From: Candidatus Omnitrophota bacterium
Lineage (GTDB): Bacteria; Hinthialibacterota; Hinthialibacteria; Hinthialibacterales; JAKPRU01
Assembly (NCBI GenBank): GCA_029570205.1
Contig: JAKQSI010000082.1
Span: forward strand, 1-64,000
DNA: 64,000 bases
Direction: 5' to 3'
In this document: in pieces, positions 9,380-18,867 of the stretch
Layout: each line of letters opens with the position of its first letter
How positions within the stretch are numbered: position 1 is the first letter of the stretch
The notes under the pieces: model-generated
Database searches by the model: none
Told to the model about the DNA's origin: nothing
What the model saw: the letters and a program-made list of their open reading frames with translations, nothing else
Position numbers and translations under genes: made by a program

Positions 9380-10066
9380 GTCATGTTATTGCGAGCGCAA
9401 CTTGGCAATCTCATATCGGGTCATCGACAGGCAGGGACGCCTGTCCCACCAGTAGGCCAGGCGTCCCTGCCTGTCCCACCAGTAGGCCAGGCGTCCCTGC
9501 CTGGCAGCCACCGTAGGCCAGGCGTCCCTGCCTGGCATCTACCCAGTAGGCCAGGCGTCCCTGCCTGGCAGCCACCGTAGGCCAGGCGTCCCTGCCTGGC
9601 AGCCACCGTAGGCCAGGCGTCCCTGCCTGGCATCTACCCAGTAGGCCAAGGCGTCCCTGCCTGGCAGCCACCGTAGGCCAGGCGTCCCTGCCTAGCATCT
9701 ACCCAGTAGGCCAGGCGTCTCTGCCTGGCAGCCACCCGTAGGCCAGGCGTCCCTGCCTGGCAGCCACCAGTAGGCCAGGCGTCCCTGCCTGGCAGCCACC
9801 GTAGGCCAGGCGTCCCTGCCTGTCCCACCAGTAGGCCAGGCGTCTCTGCCTGGCAGCTACCAGTAGGCCAGGCGTCTCTGCCTGGCAGCTACCAGTAGGC
9901 CAGGCGTCTCTGCCTGGCAGCCACCCAGTAGGCCAGGCGTCTCTGCCTGGCAGCCACCCAGTAGGCCAGGCGTCCCTGCCTGGCAGCCACCCAGTAGGCC
10001 AGGCGTCTCTGCCTGGCATCTACGGCGTCCCTGCCTGGCAAAAAAGGGAGGCTCGCAATGACATTG
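9380..10066 (+). repeat. Composite repeat element B with about 20 hairpin units
   Basis: The longest array in the window. The left side has TATTGCGAGCGCAACTTGG (9388-9406), a degraded copy of the TCATTGCGAG module, then one inverted unit (CGACAGGCAGGGACGCC, from 9425). Eighteen forward units and one partial unit follow at 30-32 bp spacing. Two units (near 9455 and 9801) carry a hybrid stem, CCAGGC with GCCTGTCCC. The right side (10040-10066) has GGGAGGCTCGCAATGACA, the inverted partner of the left module, so the whole element is bounded by ATTGCGAGC / GCTCGCAAT. It fills the gap between two large membrane-protein genes. Confidence 0.9.
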
Positions 10067-10071
10067 TCCTG

Positions 10072-12879
10072 TCATTTCGACCGAAGGCAGAAATCTCCGC
10101 GAGCGATTGAACCTTTCCGACCTGTGAGAGAATTTCTGACCTTTATTGTTGCAGCTGCAATCCCCCCCAGCAAGACGATCCCCGATAGACAGCACGCCAG
10201 ATAGAAGATTATGGGCCGATAACGCAGGCGCAGGATTCCCGCCTCACCGTGAATGGGAATCGCCATGAATGCGTGGTCCGCCCGCAGAACGGGCACGGAC
10301 CCACCGTTCATTTCGGCACGCCACCAGGGACTATAGCCCTCAGTCACAATAAGAAATCCCTCGGTATTCGGCGAGATCTGGAAGAGGATTTCATCGGAGG
10401 AAGGGCGTTCGATGGTGATGGAGATTGCCTCCTCCCGGTTAGAGACCATGCAGTCTGAAGGAGGGAATTGGTCAAACAGGACTGTTTCGCGCAGGTTGAT
10501 CTGACCGGAGATCATGATCTCGATTCGTTCGGTTGCGTCAGAAATCAATTCCCAATGCGTTGCGATCCAGGCGGGTGGGAATGCCGTGGGATTCTCAAAG
10601 ACCTCGACACCGTTATTCTCAAATATGCGCGGATAAATCTCCCGCTCGGTATCGGTCAGCATCATCTCTATCGGCGACCACTCACCACGGGGCGCGTCGC
10701 AACGAAAGGCAACGGAGGTCGCCTCGATGGGCGGATCGACTGCCCATCGCGCCCAATAACTCACCGCCGGGCGATATCCCCGGATATACGGCACGGGCCA
10801 CCAGTGAAAGACCTGCGCCTGTCGAAATCCGCGCGCGTCCTCCGGCAGAAAGTCGGCAAGGTCACTACCGTAGCGCACCGGAAATTCCCGGAACTCGCCG
10901 GACACATTGCGAATTTCAATCGTGCCGATAACTGTGTCATCCGGCAATCCAGACATGTCCCTGCACGTGTGCCGGATGAACAGGCGATCGGTTCGTATCG
11001 GATCGGACAGGGATAATGCCTTCCGTTCGCCGGATTTGAGAATCACTTGGGGGAGTTTGCACAAACGATCCGCAGGATTACCGATGATCGTCTCTACACC
11101 CAGAAAATCAATCAATCGCGGCGGGGCGGTCTCCAACTGAACATTGCGGAGAGCATTGGAGGCGCGCGATTGGCCTGCCCATGCTCGAATCAGTTCTCCA
11201 TACTGTCTCGGATAGACCGGCTCGTAGCCCTGGATTTCCCGCAGACGAAAGATTTCCGGAAATCGGTGTGCCAAATGCGGAGCATTCCACGCGCAACGCA
11301 CATCGCCCGAATCGGAAATGGCTTTCGAATGTCCCAGTACCCTTCCCTGCTGCACACGATAACGTTCCTGGACCCATCGAACCGCAGGCGGCGGGTCGAA
11401 AAAATTCGGCGATGTGTATTCAACAAAAAAGCGCGGAGTTACATAGAACATCTGGACCAACATCAATACGGCGATCCCCGCCAGGTGAGGCGCATATCCC
11501 CACGCCCGGTGAGCAGGCAACCATAACACCAGCGCTGTGAGAGACACACCGAAGAGCGCCAAGGCAATCATCAGTTCCATGTCCGGCACGGCGTTCGCAT
11601 CGAAGGTTGCGGTAAAAGCCGGATTTCTTAGAGAAAGAAGCCAGAGCGAATGTTTGAACGCGAGATGCACAAGTAATGCAAAACAACCCACTATGCAAAG
11701 CACAAACGCCGGCAGGAACCATTTGCGTAAAACGCCGGCACGCAAAATGCGCTCTGCGCCGAAAGCGATCAGAACTGGAATCGACCAGGCCGCCATCAAA
11801 AGCGCGCGGTTGGGCAGGTTGAGGTACGCGGCCCCCGGAACGAAACGATGGAACAGCGGGTAGACCGGTGTATTCGGCCCCAATGCAAACAGGAATCCGA
11901 CCGCAGTGGCTGTCAGCAAGGCCCATGTTTCACGCCGTCCTTTTCGCGCGACGACGCCGAAACCGGCAAGAATCAGGCCCGTGATGCTGAAGAACAGCGT
12001 GCCTTCCCACGGGTCCAGACGGGTTACCTTGGGTTGGGTCAGGCCGCAGAGCAAAACGCCGGGAAAATCGCGCAATGCGAGCGCGCCCTGGTAAGCCTCT
12101 TCAGGGCCGAGCGGCGCACGATTCGAACGTGAGAGGTACTCGGCGGCGGGCATCCAGGACCATGCGGAAAGACCGGCAGCAACGACAATGATAATCAGCG
12201 CGTACTGCGCCGTTTGGCGATCAATATGGAAACGACGTATCCACGCCCAGAAAAACAAACAAAGCATGGCGGAATAAATGACGGGGTGCGGCGCACCGGC
12301 TCCCACAATCAGCGCACCAAACACACCCGCGAGGATCACCCAGCACAGGGAGTTACGCTCCAATCCGTTGAGAAATGCAAGCAGGAGAAACGGAATCCAG
12401 GCATTGCCCTCCATGTTGCCGAGATTAACCGCCTTGCACCACCAGAACGAACCGCCCGCACACCCCAGAGCGCCCACGAATGAGGCAAGAACGCCACAAT
12501 CGAGGAAACGACAAAGAAAATAAACGCCGATCACTCCCGCTGCCAAATGCCCGATCAGCAAAACCGCGTATGCTCGCGGCGCAGGCAGGAAACTCAATAG
12601 GATGTTTGGCGGATACAACAGCTGCGATTGGGGATTGCCATCTCTGGGAAATCCGCAAAAAAGGTAGGGGTCCCATAGTCCGACGAACGGGTCCTGAGAG
12701 ATTGCCCGCAAGGGATAGAAGAAAAGCAGGGTATCTTCATCGAGAGGCAGACGCCCTTCAAACGCAATCGGCGAATGAAGCCCCATCACCACACATAACA
12801 ATAGAAACACCGCCAACAGGTCGGGTCGGCGAAGAATAGAAGGCGTGTCGCACCAATTCAATGGGGCCATCGCATGCAT
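10072..12879 (-). CDS. YfhO-like large membrane protein
   Basis: A 935-residue protein with about 12-14 membrane segments followed by a long soluble C-terminal region and a last helix (FYLACCLSGIVLLGGIAAA) near the end. Early residues EGRLPLDEDTLLFFYPLR and LWDPYLFCGFPRDGNPQSQ match the pattern of YfhO-type bacterial membrane proteins (acidic outer loop, then the LW-P...G.P...QLLYP stretch). In Gram-positives YfhO is linked to glycosylation of lipoteichoic acid; here the substrate is unknown. Start is uncertain: ATG at 12879, ATG at 12870 or further upstream, none with a clear ribosome site. Confidence 0.82.
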   Translation of the reverse strand: MHAMAPLNWCDTPSILRRPDLLAVFLLLCVVMGLHSPIAFEGRLPLDEDTLLFFYPLRAISQDPFVGLWDPYLFCGFPRDGNPQSQLLYPPNILLSFLPAPRAYAVLLIGHLAAGVIGVYFLCRFLDCGVLASFVGALGCAGGSFWWCKAVNLGNMEGNAWIPFLLLAFLNGLERNSLCWVILAGVFGALIVGAGAPHPVIYSAMLCLFFWAWIRRFHIDRQTAQYALIIIVVAAGLSAWSWMPAAEYLSRSNRAPLGPEEAYQGALALRDFPGVLLCGLTQPKVTRLDPWEGTLFFSITGLILAGFGVVARKGRRETWALLTATAVGFLFALGPNTPVYPLFHRFVPGAAYLNLPNRALLMAAWSIPVLIAFGAERILRAGVLRKWFLPAFVLCIVGCFALLVHLAFKHSLWLLSLRNPAFTATFDANAVPDMELMIALALFGVSLTALVLWLPAHRAWGYAPHLAGIAVLMLVQMFYVTPRFFVEYTSPNFFDPPPAVRWVQERYRVQQGRVLGHSKAISDSGDVRCAWNAPHLAHRFPEIFRLREIQGYEPVYPRQYGELIRAWAGQSRASNALRNVQLETAPPRLIDFLGVETIIGNPADRLCKLPQVILKSGERKALSLSDPIRTDRLFIRHTCRDMSGLPDDTVIGTIEIRNVSGEFREFPVRYGSDLADFLPEDARGFRQAQVFHWWPVPYIRGYRPAVSYWARWAVDPPIEATSVAFRCDAPRGEWSPIEMMLTDTEREIYPRIFENNGVEVFENPTAFPPAWIATHWELISDATERIEIMISGQINLRETVLFDQFPPSDCMVSNREEAISITIERPSSDEILFQISPNTEGFLIVTEGYSPWWRAEMNGGSVPVLRADHAFMAIPIHGEAGILRLRYRPIIFYLACCLSGIVLLGGIAAATIKVRNSLTGRKGSIARGDFCLRSK

Positions 12880-12929
12880 GAGGGAATGAGAACAGAATGG
12901 ACAGGGGAAGGGCAAGGGTTGGATAGGAA

Positions 12930-12957
12930 GCAGGGGCACGTTGCAACGTGCCCCTGC
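12930..12957. repeat. Perfect 28 bp palindrome
   Basis: GCAGGGGCACGTTG followed exactly by its reverse complement, so the element is a perfect palindrome centred at 12943/12944. It could fold into a 12 bp stem with a TGCA loop. It lies between the YfhO-like gene and the small zinc-ribbon-like gene, both on the minus strand. No T-tract follows, so it is more likely a dispersed palindromic element or protein-binding site than an intrinsic terminator. Confidence 0.7.
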
Positions 12958-12986
12958 GATAAAACAAATTGGGAGAACAAGGAAAT

Positions 12987-13193
12987 CTATTCCATCCAGT
13001 CGGCGGTCGTAAGCTGGGGTTGAAGGTCATTCACGGAATCACGGACACGAAAAGGAACATACCCGCACAAGAAACACTTATCGGTCGCCTCCAATTCGCG
13101 TGTGCCATCTTCCCCATCGACAGAGAAAGAGTGATAGGCGGTGGAAACAATCGCCCCGCATTGCGCGCATCGATAATAAGATATTTGTGACAT
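12987..13193 (-). CDS. Small zinc-ribbon-like hypothetical protein
   Basis: A 68-residue protein with two CxxC pairs, YRCAQCGA near residue 8 and KCFLCGYV near residue 40, about 28 residues apart. This is the arrangement of a zinc ribbon that would bind one metal ion. AAGGGA lies just upstream of the ATG at 13193. No family was recognised. It is followed on the same strand by the perfect palindrome and the YfhO-like gene. Confidence 0.65.
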   Translation of the reverse strand: MSQISYYRCAQCGAIVSTAYHSFSVDGEDGTRELEATDKCFLCGYVPFRVRDSVNDLQPQLTTADWME

Positions 13194-13362
13194 GATCCCT
13201 TAACCTCAATGCACTGATTTCCATTCATTTCAAATGGCTTTCGCGAGCGAAACGACCTATCGCTTTCACTTCTTCGCTACACCATCATTATACCTATAAA
13301 AAGCCTTCAAGGGAAGCGCTTTGATGAAAATTGTTCACCGGGGCGCAATCCCTTTGTTTCAT

Positions 13363-13391
13363 TTGACTTGCAGTTTGTGGCGCGGTATATC
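13363..13391 (+). promoter_or_regulatory. Sigma70-type promoter for the radical SAM gene
   Basis: TTGACT (13363-13368), a 17 bp spacer and TATATC (13386-13391). Start of transcription would be near 13398, giving an untranslated leader of about 100 bases before the ATG at 13502. The stretch 13194-13362 shows nothing else recognisable. Confidence 0.55.
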
Positions 13392-13501
13392 TGGTTTTGA
13401 CAAGAGATTGAGAGGCCGATGACAAGTGCAGATATGACACGTTCTGCAGATATCATCCGGCAGAAAAACATTCCGCGACAATCTCATCATTGAGCGGTTC
13501 C

Positions 13502-14977
13502 ATGCACCTGACATTGATCAATGGTCCGTGGTTTTTCGGCAAGCGCCTGGAATTCCTTTCGCAGAATCTTGGCCTGGCCTGCCTGGCGGCCTGTCTGCGT
13601 GAGGCGGGTCACGAGGTAACAATTCTGGATGCGGTGGCCGAGGCGCCGACCAAAAGAATCCGCGTTCCGTTGAAATATCAAACGGTCTATCGCTGGGGAC
13701 TGGATTATCTTGAAATTGTTCAACGGATTCCGGCGCACACAAAAGCGATCGGAATCACGGTTCCGTTCACAAACAACCGTATCATCGCACGGGAATTATC
13801 CTCGGCGATCAAGAATCGTTTCCCCGATATCCCGCTTCTTCTGGGCGGAGTGTTTCCCTCCACGCAACCGGCGGATGCCCTTTTCCCAACTGTGGATTAT
13901 GTAATTCGCGGCGAAGGGGAACATGCCATTGTGGCATTCGCCGACGGAGTTTCTCCCGAAAAGATTCCAGGATTTGTTTTTCGAAGGGACGGGGAGATTG
14001 TGGAGACCGGCCCGGTCGCATTCGAACGGAATCCCGATCGGTTCCCCTTTCCGGCGCGGGATTTGTTGCCCATGGAGACTTATGTGCGGCATTCGCCTCG
14101 CGGGCTGATCGGCAGACGTTCGGCCTCGCTGATCTCATCGCGGGGATGTCCGTTTCAATGCAATTATTGCTCGGTGCATCCGGTCGCGGGGCGATTGTGG
14201 CGGCCGCGTGCGCCGGAACGGGTGCTTCAGGAAATCGACCAACTGATCGAGCAATGGCACATCAATCATCTTGAATTTGAAGACGACAACATGACCATTG
14301 ACCTGGATCGTGTCAAAACCATCCTGAACGGGTTGATTGAACGTAAAAAGAAAGGGATCCCGCTCACGTGGGAGAATCCCAACGGGATTCGAACCGAGAC
14401 GCTGGATGAGGAATTTGTGGCAATGTGCCCCCCATCCGGTAATCGAACGCTGTACCTTCCGGTGGAGCACGGCAGCCGGGAAATGCTGAAAAAGATGAAC
14501 AAAATGCAAAACCTGCAGGCGGTGGAACGTGTGATCGGCTGGTGCGGGAAGCACGGTGTTCGCACGGTGATCTTTTTCATCGTCGGATATCCCGGCGAAA
14601 CGGACGCCCTCTGGCGTGAGGGATGGGAATACGCGCGAAAACTTCGGCGACTTGGTGCGACGCGTTTTGAGGTGTTCATCGCAAAACCGTATCCCGGAAC
14701 TCCTATGTATGAGGAATGCAGGGCCAGGAATTACCTCATCCATCCCGATGGGGAGAACGTGGTGTATGACATGGATTTTGCGGGAGTGCGGACTCCGGAG
14801 TTTACCGAATGGGAAGTCCTGCGCAGACGGCGGGTGATGAAATGGGATCTCAATCCGAAGTCCGCGACTCTCAAGTCAGCGATCTCCGGTATCCTTCCCG
14901 CCTGTCTGTTTCAACGGCTGAAGGCCATTCAGGAACATTGGATAGGACCGAAGGGTGAATTAAGAATTAAAGATTGA
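13502..14977 (+). CDS. B12-binding domain radical SAM protein
   Basis: A 491-residue enzyme. The N-terminal 130 residues form a cobalamin-binding-like Rossmann domain (NGPWFFGKRLEF, LACLAACLREAGHEVTILDA, VFPSTQP, DYVIRGEGEHA). The radical SAM core follows, with the Fe-S motif RGCPFQCNYCS (CxxxCxxC) near residue 218. This is the BchE/methyltransferase-like class, which performs methylation, cyclisation or cleavage chemistry on unactivated carbons. I chose ATG 13502; a TTG at 13490 is also in frame. No substrate clue comes from neighbours. A good promoter lies about 100 bases upstream. Confidence 0.92.
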   Translation: MHLTLINGPWFFGKRLEFLSQNLGLACLAACLREAGHEVTILDAVAEAPTKRIRVPLKYQTVYRWGLDYLEIVQRIPAHTKAIGITVPFTNNRIIARELSSAIKNRFPDIPLLLGGVFPSTQPADALFPTVDYVIRGEGEHAIVAFADGVSPEKIPGFVFRRDGEIVETGPVAFERNPDRFPFPARDLLPMETYVRHSPRGLIGRRSASLISSRGCPFQCNYCSVHPVAGRLWRPRAPERVLQEIDQLIEQWHINHLEFEDDNMTIDLDRVKTILNGLIERKKKGIPLTWENPNGIRTETLDEEFVAMCPPSGNRTLYLPVEHGSREMLKKMNKMQNLQAVERVIGWCGKHGVRTVIFFIVGYPGETDALWREGWEYARKLRRLGATRFEVFIAKPYPGTPMYEECRARNYLIHPDGENVVYDMDFAGVRTPEFTEWEVLRRRRVMKWDLNPKSATLKSAISGILPACLFQRLKAIQEHWIGPKGELRIKD

Positions 14978-15071
14978 AGAATAAGGGGAGAGAACGGAAA
15001 AAAAGAGGGGTGGGTTGGAGGAAAAGAAGTGGAATACGATTTGTGTCGAAAAAGGCGTAGAATGTTTCTGC

Positions 15072-15100
15072 TTGACACGAAATCAGGGAGTAATTAGACT
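15072..15100 (+). promoter_or_regulatory. Sigma70-type promoter for the phoH-pgpH-ybeY operon
   Basis: A consensus TTGACA (15072-15077), a 17 bp spacer and TAGACT (15095-15100). Transcription would begin near 15107, just upstream of a strong AAGGAG site (15108-15113) and the TTG-start small ORF. Confidence 0.6.
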
Positions 15101-15120
15101 TATTATGAAGGAGAAGATCA

Positions 15121-15273
15121 TTGGAAACTGATAGTTTGCCGGAAACATCTGGAATGGACTTGTTTGCAGGCCCGGATGCCTGTTCCGTTCCAAATTCACA
15201 TCCCGCACGCCGTAAATCAATAGAAAAAAGCATTTTAACCGTTGCGAAGGCGGGCGGATCAACTGCCCGATGA
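15121..15273 (+). CDS. Small 50-residue ORF coupled to phoH
   Basis: A TTG-start frame of 50 codons beginning METDSLPETSGMDLFAG and ending TVAKAGGSTAR. A strong AAGGAG lies 7 bases upstream of the TTG, and the TGA stop overlaps the phoH ATG as ATGA. Together these suggest it is translated and couples phoH translation. The protein shows no membrane segment or known motif; it has a basic middle (HPARRKSIEKS). It could be a leader peptide or a small regulatory protein. An alternative is that phoH is simply translated from its own start and this frame is chance. Confidence 0.5.
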   Translation: METDSLPETSGMDLFAGPDACSVPNSHPARRKSIEKSILTVAKAGGSTAR

Positions 15274-16304
15274 GTATAGAACCCACCACTGAAACTTCGT
15301 ACACCTTCAAACTGCTGAACGCACAAGAGGCATTGAGCCTGTTCGGGCGCCAGGATCAGCATTTGCGGATGATCCAGGAACGTTTTGCGGCAAACATTGT
15401 GGCGCGGGGGGACGAGATCAAGATTACGGGAGTCGCCGGGGATGTCGCGCGTGTCGTGGACCTGTTCGACCAGCTGCTGGTGTTGTTACGCCGAGGAGAG
15501 AAAATTCGTCGGCAAGAGATCCAGTATGCATTGGACATGCAGAGCGAACCGGGGAAACCGGCCATTTCGGATTACATTGGGAAATCGCCGCTCGCTTTGC
15601 GCGCGAAACGAGGAACCATCAAGGCAAAGACTATCAACCAGCATCGCTACATGGAGGCGATTGCGAATAACGACATTGTATTCTGTATCGGCCCGGCGGG
15701 AACCGGTAAAACCTATCTGGCGGTAGCGGCGGCAGTTGCCGCCCTGGAGCGGCGGGAAGTGCGGCGGATCATCTTGACGCGCCCCGCTGTCGAAGCCGGA
15801 GAGTCGCTCGGTTTCCTTCCAGGAGACTTGCAAGCCAAAGTCGATCCGTATCTCAGACCGCTCTACGATGCCTTGTATGACATGCTGGACGCCGAAACGG
15901 TCCGCCGGTATGTCGACCAGAGAATTGTTGAAATCGCTCCGTTGGCCTACATGCGCGGTCGCACCCTCAATAGTTCCTTCGTGATCCTGGATGAGGGCCA
16001 GAATACCACATCCGAACAGATGAAGATGTTTGTGACTCGCCTGGGAATGCAATCCAAAGCGATTATTACGGGCGATATTACTCAGATCGACTTGCCTTTA
16101 AACCGGAGGAGCGGGCTGGTGGAGGTGTGTGGTATCCTGGAGGGCATTCAAGGCATTTCCTTTGTATACTTCTCCCATCAAGACGTCGTCCGGCACCCGC
16201 TGGTTCAGCAGATCGTGGCGGCATACGGGCGGTATACGGCTGCAAAGGAGAATGGCGACAGGAACGGCGGACAAGTCCGGGTGGAAGCGGAAAGGAACGA
16301 TTGA
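15270..16304 (+). CDS. phoH: PhoH-family ATPase
   Basis: A 344-residue protein. Residues 1-85 form a KH-like N-terminal region (LFGRQDQHLRMIQERF, GDEIKITG). The PhoH P-loop ATPase follows, with Walker A GPAGTGKTY, ILTRPAVEAGESLGFLPGD, Walker B SFVILDEGQN and the TGDITQIDLP motif. The family is thought to act as an RNA-linked ATPase or helicase and is typically encoded next to ybeY, as here. It starts one operon with pgpH, ybeY and corC, the order seen in many bacteria. Confidence 0.97.
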   Translation: MSIEPTTETSYTFKLLNAQEALSLFGRQDQHLRMIQERFAANIVARGDEIKITGVAGDVARVVDLFDQLLVLLRRGEKIRRQEIQYALDMQSEPGKPAISDYIGKSPLALRAKRGTIKAKTINQHRYMEAIANNDIVFCIGPAGTGKTYLAVAAAVAALERREVRRIILTRPAVEAGESLGFLPGDLQAKVDPYLRPLYDALYDMLDAETVRRYVDQRIVEIAPLAYMRGRTLNSSFVILDEGQNTTSEQMKMFVTRLGMQSKAIITGDITQIDLPLNRRSGLVEVCGILEGIQGISFVYFSHQDVVRHPLVQQIVAAYGRYTAAKENGDRNGGQVRVEAERND

Positions 16305-18760
16305 TGCGCTGGCCGGGTATACCGCACCTGCGTAAATGGACCCGCAGCACAAGAAATGGAAACGGGGGCGGTATCGTTCTGCGGTTCCGGGAAATTCGCG
16401 CCTTTTTCACAAAGCAATCGCTTCGGTTTCTGCGCGGCTGCATTGTGCTCGCGATGATGATCTGCCTGTTTCTGCTGGCTCGTCCCTCCGGGTCCAGCTA
16501 TCTCCGAGGGCTGAAAGAAGGGGATATCCCCAGCCGTCCCATTAAGGCCGCGTTCGCCTTCGAATACGAAGACAAAGACGAAACGGAAAAGAGGCGCGCG
16601 GAAGCCGCCGCTCAAGTCCGACCGGTTTACCGGATTGCCGATGATGTCATCCGTGGGACCTCTGCAACGTACGTTGCCCTGGTGGCACGACTGAAGGAAC
16701 TCGACGAGCAGCCGATCGACGTCGGTTCGCTTCAGAAATGGGTCGCCTCTGTTGAGCAGGACCTGCATATTCAACTTGACAACAAACTATATGGAAATCT
16801 GCCGGCCACTGCGGGATTGTCTGCCGGTCCGTCGGGAACCTGGGCCGCGCTCCTGGAGTATCGAAAATATGAAAGTTTCTGGTCGGCGCTGGGAAGAATT
16901 ATCGATAAACAACTGACAGAGGGAATTGTCGATGACCGGGCGCCGATCGACCTGTCCCGTGCAAAAGCGGACTTGGCGACAGAGAAAAACCTCCACATGG
17001 GCATCATTCTGAGATCAGTGGACGGAGAGGAGTTCCTGCAAACCAACACAGACTCCTTATTGACTCTGCAAGAGTTCTACAGCCTCGCCGAAGAGACTCT
17101 TCGGAAAGAATTTCCCGGCGAGCAGCTGGAGATTCTGCGAAGGCTGGGACGGGATATTCTCGAAGCGATCGTAACCGCTCCGACATTGATTTATCTGCGA
17201 GAGGACACAGAGAAACGGAAAGAGCAGGCACGGGCCGAAGTCGCGCCGGTCATGGTTCCGATCAAGGAGGGGATGCTTCTTGTCGCCGAAGGAGAGCAAA
17301 TCTCGGCGAGACAGGTGATGATTCTGCAGGCTTACCAGCAACTGTTGGGCCTGTCGTGGGTTTCCGAGATCGGGTTGTTTATTCTGGCGCTGGGCACCAG
17401 CCTGATTATTCTGGCTTACCTGCGTCGCTATCACCGTCCCCTGTCGAGAAATCCGCGGCAGATGGCCGTCATTTTGTTGATTTTTGTCCTGGCGCTGACC
17501 TTGGCGCGAATCGCGTCCTACCTGGCGCGTTTGACACCCGATCTGGAAGACGTGGGGTTTGCCGTGCCGATCGGCGCATTGGGTGTGCTGATCGCGCTAT
17601 TGGCAAGCGGTCGCCTGGCGGCGTTCCTTGTTGCGATGGGATCGGTTTATGCCGGTTTGATCTACGGCGCGGATTCGATGGAATACGATCTGCGTTTCAC
17701 CATGGTCGGGGCCTGGTCCGGATTTGCGGCAATTATGGCCGTCCACGGGATTCGTCAGCGCAGCGATCTGTATCGCGCAGGGTTCCTCGTGGCAATCACG
17801 TCCGTGCTGATAATCCTGGCCCTGAATGTGCTGGATATCCAGGATTTCGACCATCTGAGCCGCGAGATGGACCGGATGAAATGGACCCTGCAATGGGGAC
17901 TGGTAAACGGCGCGCTGGTGTTCATGCTCTCCATTGCCACCCTGCCGCTGTTCGAAGACATGCTGGGAGTCACGACAGACATCAAACTTCTGGAACTGGG
18001 CCAGAAAACCCCCCTCTTGCAGAGACTGGAAAAAGAGGCTCCGGGAACATACCAGCACACGATGACGGTTTCCACATTGGCGGAATCGGCCGCCGAAGCC
18101 ATCGGAGCGAACGCGCTGCTCACACGAGTGGGGGCCTACTATCATGACATTGGAAAGATAATCAAACCGACCTATTTCACCGAGAACCAGCAGACCGCTG
18201 CCGACAAGGCCCGTCATGCGAAACTCCGGCCGCAGATGAGTGTGCTGGTCATACGGAACCACGTCAAATACGGCCTGGAACTGGCCAGGGAATACAAACT
18301 GCCGAAAGTCATCCAGGACTTCATTCCGGAGCATCACGGGACTACGCTGATTGCCTATTTCTACAATCAGGTTCTGGCCGCACAACCGTCAGAAGCCGTC
18401 CGCGAAGAAGATTTTCGATATCCGGGACCGAAACCAAGAAGCAAAGAGACCGCCATTGTCATGCTGGCCGACAGCATCGAAGCAGTTTCGCGAACTCTCT
18501 CGGAGCCGAACGAAGGACAAATCCGAGCCACCGTCCAAAAAATTGTCAACGACCGATTTTTCGACGGCCAGTTCGATGAGTGCAAGCTGACGCTGGCGGA
18601 CCTCCGCAAATTGGTGGATTCGTTCTCCGAAAGCCTGACACACATGTTGCACCAGCGGATCAAGTATCCTCCCCGCCCACCTAAGAAAGGAGGACCGGTA
18701 GACCCCGATGCGGAAGAGGATACCCCGCTTTCCCGAGCGCCGAGGCTGGGGGTGGCATAA
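16304..18760 (+). CDS. pgpH: 7TM-HD phosphohydrolase, PgpH-type c-di-AMP phosphodiesterase
   Basis: An 818-residue inner-membrane protein. Order: a first helix (about residues 40-60), a long extracytoplasmic 7TMR-HDED domain up to about residue 360, seven membrane helices, then a cytoplasmic HD domain (YQHTMTVS, AYYHDIGKI, NHVKYGLELA, HHGTTL). Characterised members hydrolyse c-di-AMP. The ATG overlaps the phoH stop by one base (TGATG), and the frame upstream inside phoH is not used. No c-di-AMP cyclase is in the window. Confidence 0.94.
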   Translation: MRWPGIPHLRKWTRSTRNGNGGGIVLRFREIRAFFTKQSLRFLRGCIVLAMMICLFLLARPSGSSYLRGLKEGDIPSRPIKAAFAFEYEDKDETEKRRAEAAAQVRPVYRIADDVIRGTSATYVALVARLKELDEQPIDVGSLQKWVASVEQDLHIQLDNKLYGNLPATAGLSAGPSGTWAALLEYRKYESFWSALGRIIDKQLTEGIVDDRAPIDLSRAKADLATEKNLHMGIILRSVDGEEFLQTNTDSLLTLQEFYSLAEETLRKEFPGEQLEILRRLGRDILEAIVTAPTLIYLREDTEKRKEQARAEVAPVMVPIKEGMLLVAEGEQISARQVMILQAYQQLLGLSWVSEIGLFILALGTSLIILAYLRRYHRPLSRNPRQMAVILLIFVLALTLARIASYLARLTPDLEDVGFAVPIGALGVLIALLASGRLAAFLVAMGSVYAGLIYGADSMEYDLRFTMVGAWSGFAAIMAVHGIRQRSDLYRAGFLVAITSVLIILALNVLDIQDFDHLSREMDRMKWTLQWGLVNGALVFMLSIATLPLFEDMLGVTTDIKLLELGQKTPLLQRLEKEAPGTYQHTMTVSTLAESAAEAIGANALLTRVGAYYHDIGKIIKPTYFTENQQTAADKARHAKLRPQMSVLVIRNHVKYGLELAREYKLPKVIQDFIPEHHGTTLIAYFYNQVLAAQPSEAVREEDFRYPGPKPRSKETAIVMLADSIEAVSRTLSEPNEGQIRATVQKIVNDRFFDGQFDECKLTLADLRKLVDSFSESLTHMLHQRIKYPPRPPKKGGPVDPDAEEDTPLSRAPRLGVA

Positions 18761-18867
18761 AAATTAAACCGCTTTGTGTTTCCCCCAATTTCGGAAAAGA
18801 AGGTCTCGGGATCACTCGAAAGTTCTGAGACAGTTACAGAAAAATAAGCCTGAGCATCGGACAATCT

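Noticed and set aside
9411-10019. Long open frames within the repeat arrays.
   Set aside because: They exist only because the unit length is often 30 bp and free of stops; they have no start signal or homology-like composition.
9424-10040. Possible CRISPR array from the regularly spaced repeats.
   Set aside because: Spacers are nearly identical rather than unique, spacing is 30-32 bp in total, and there are no cas genes.
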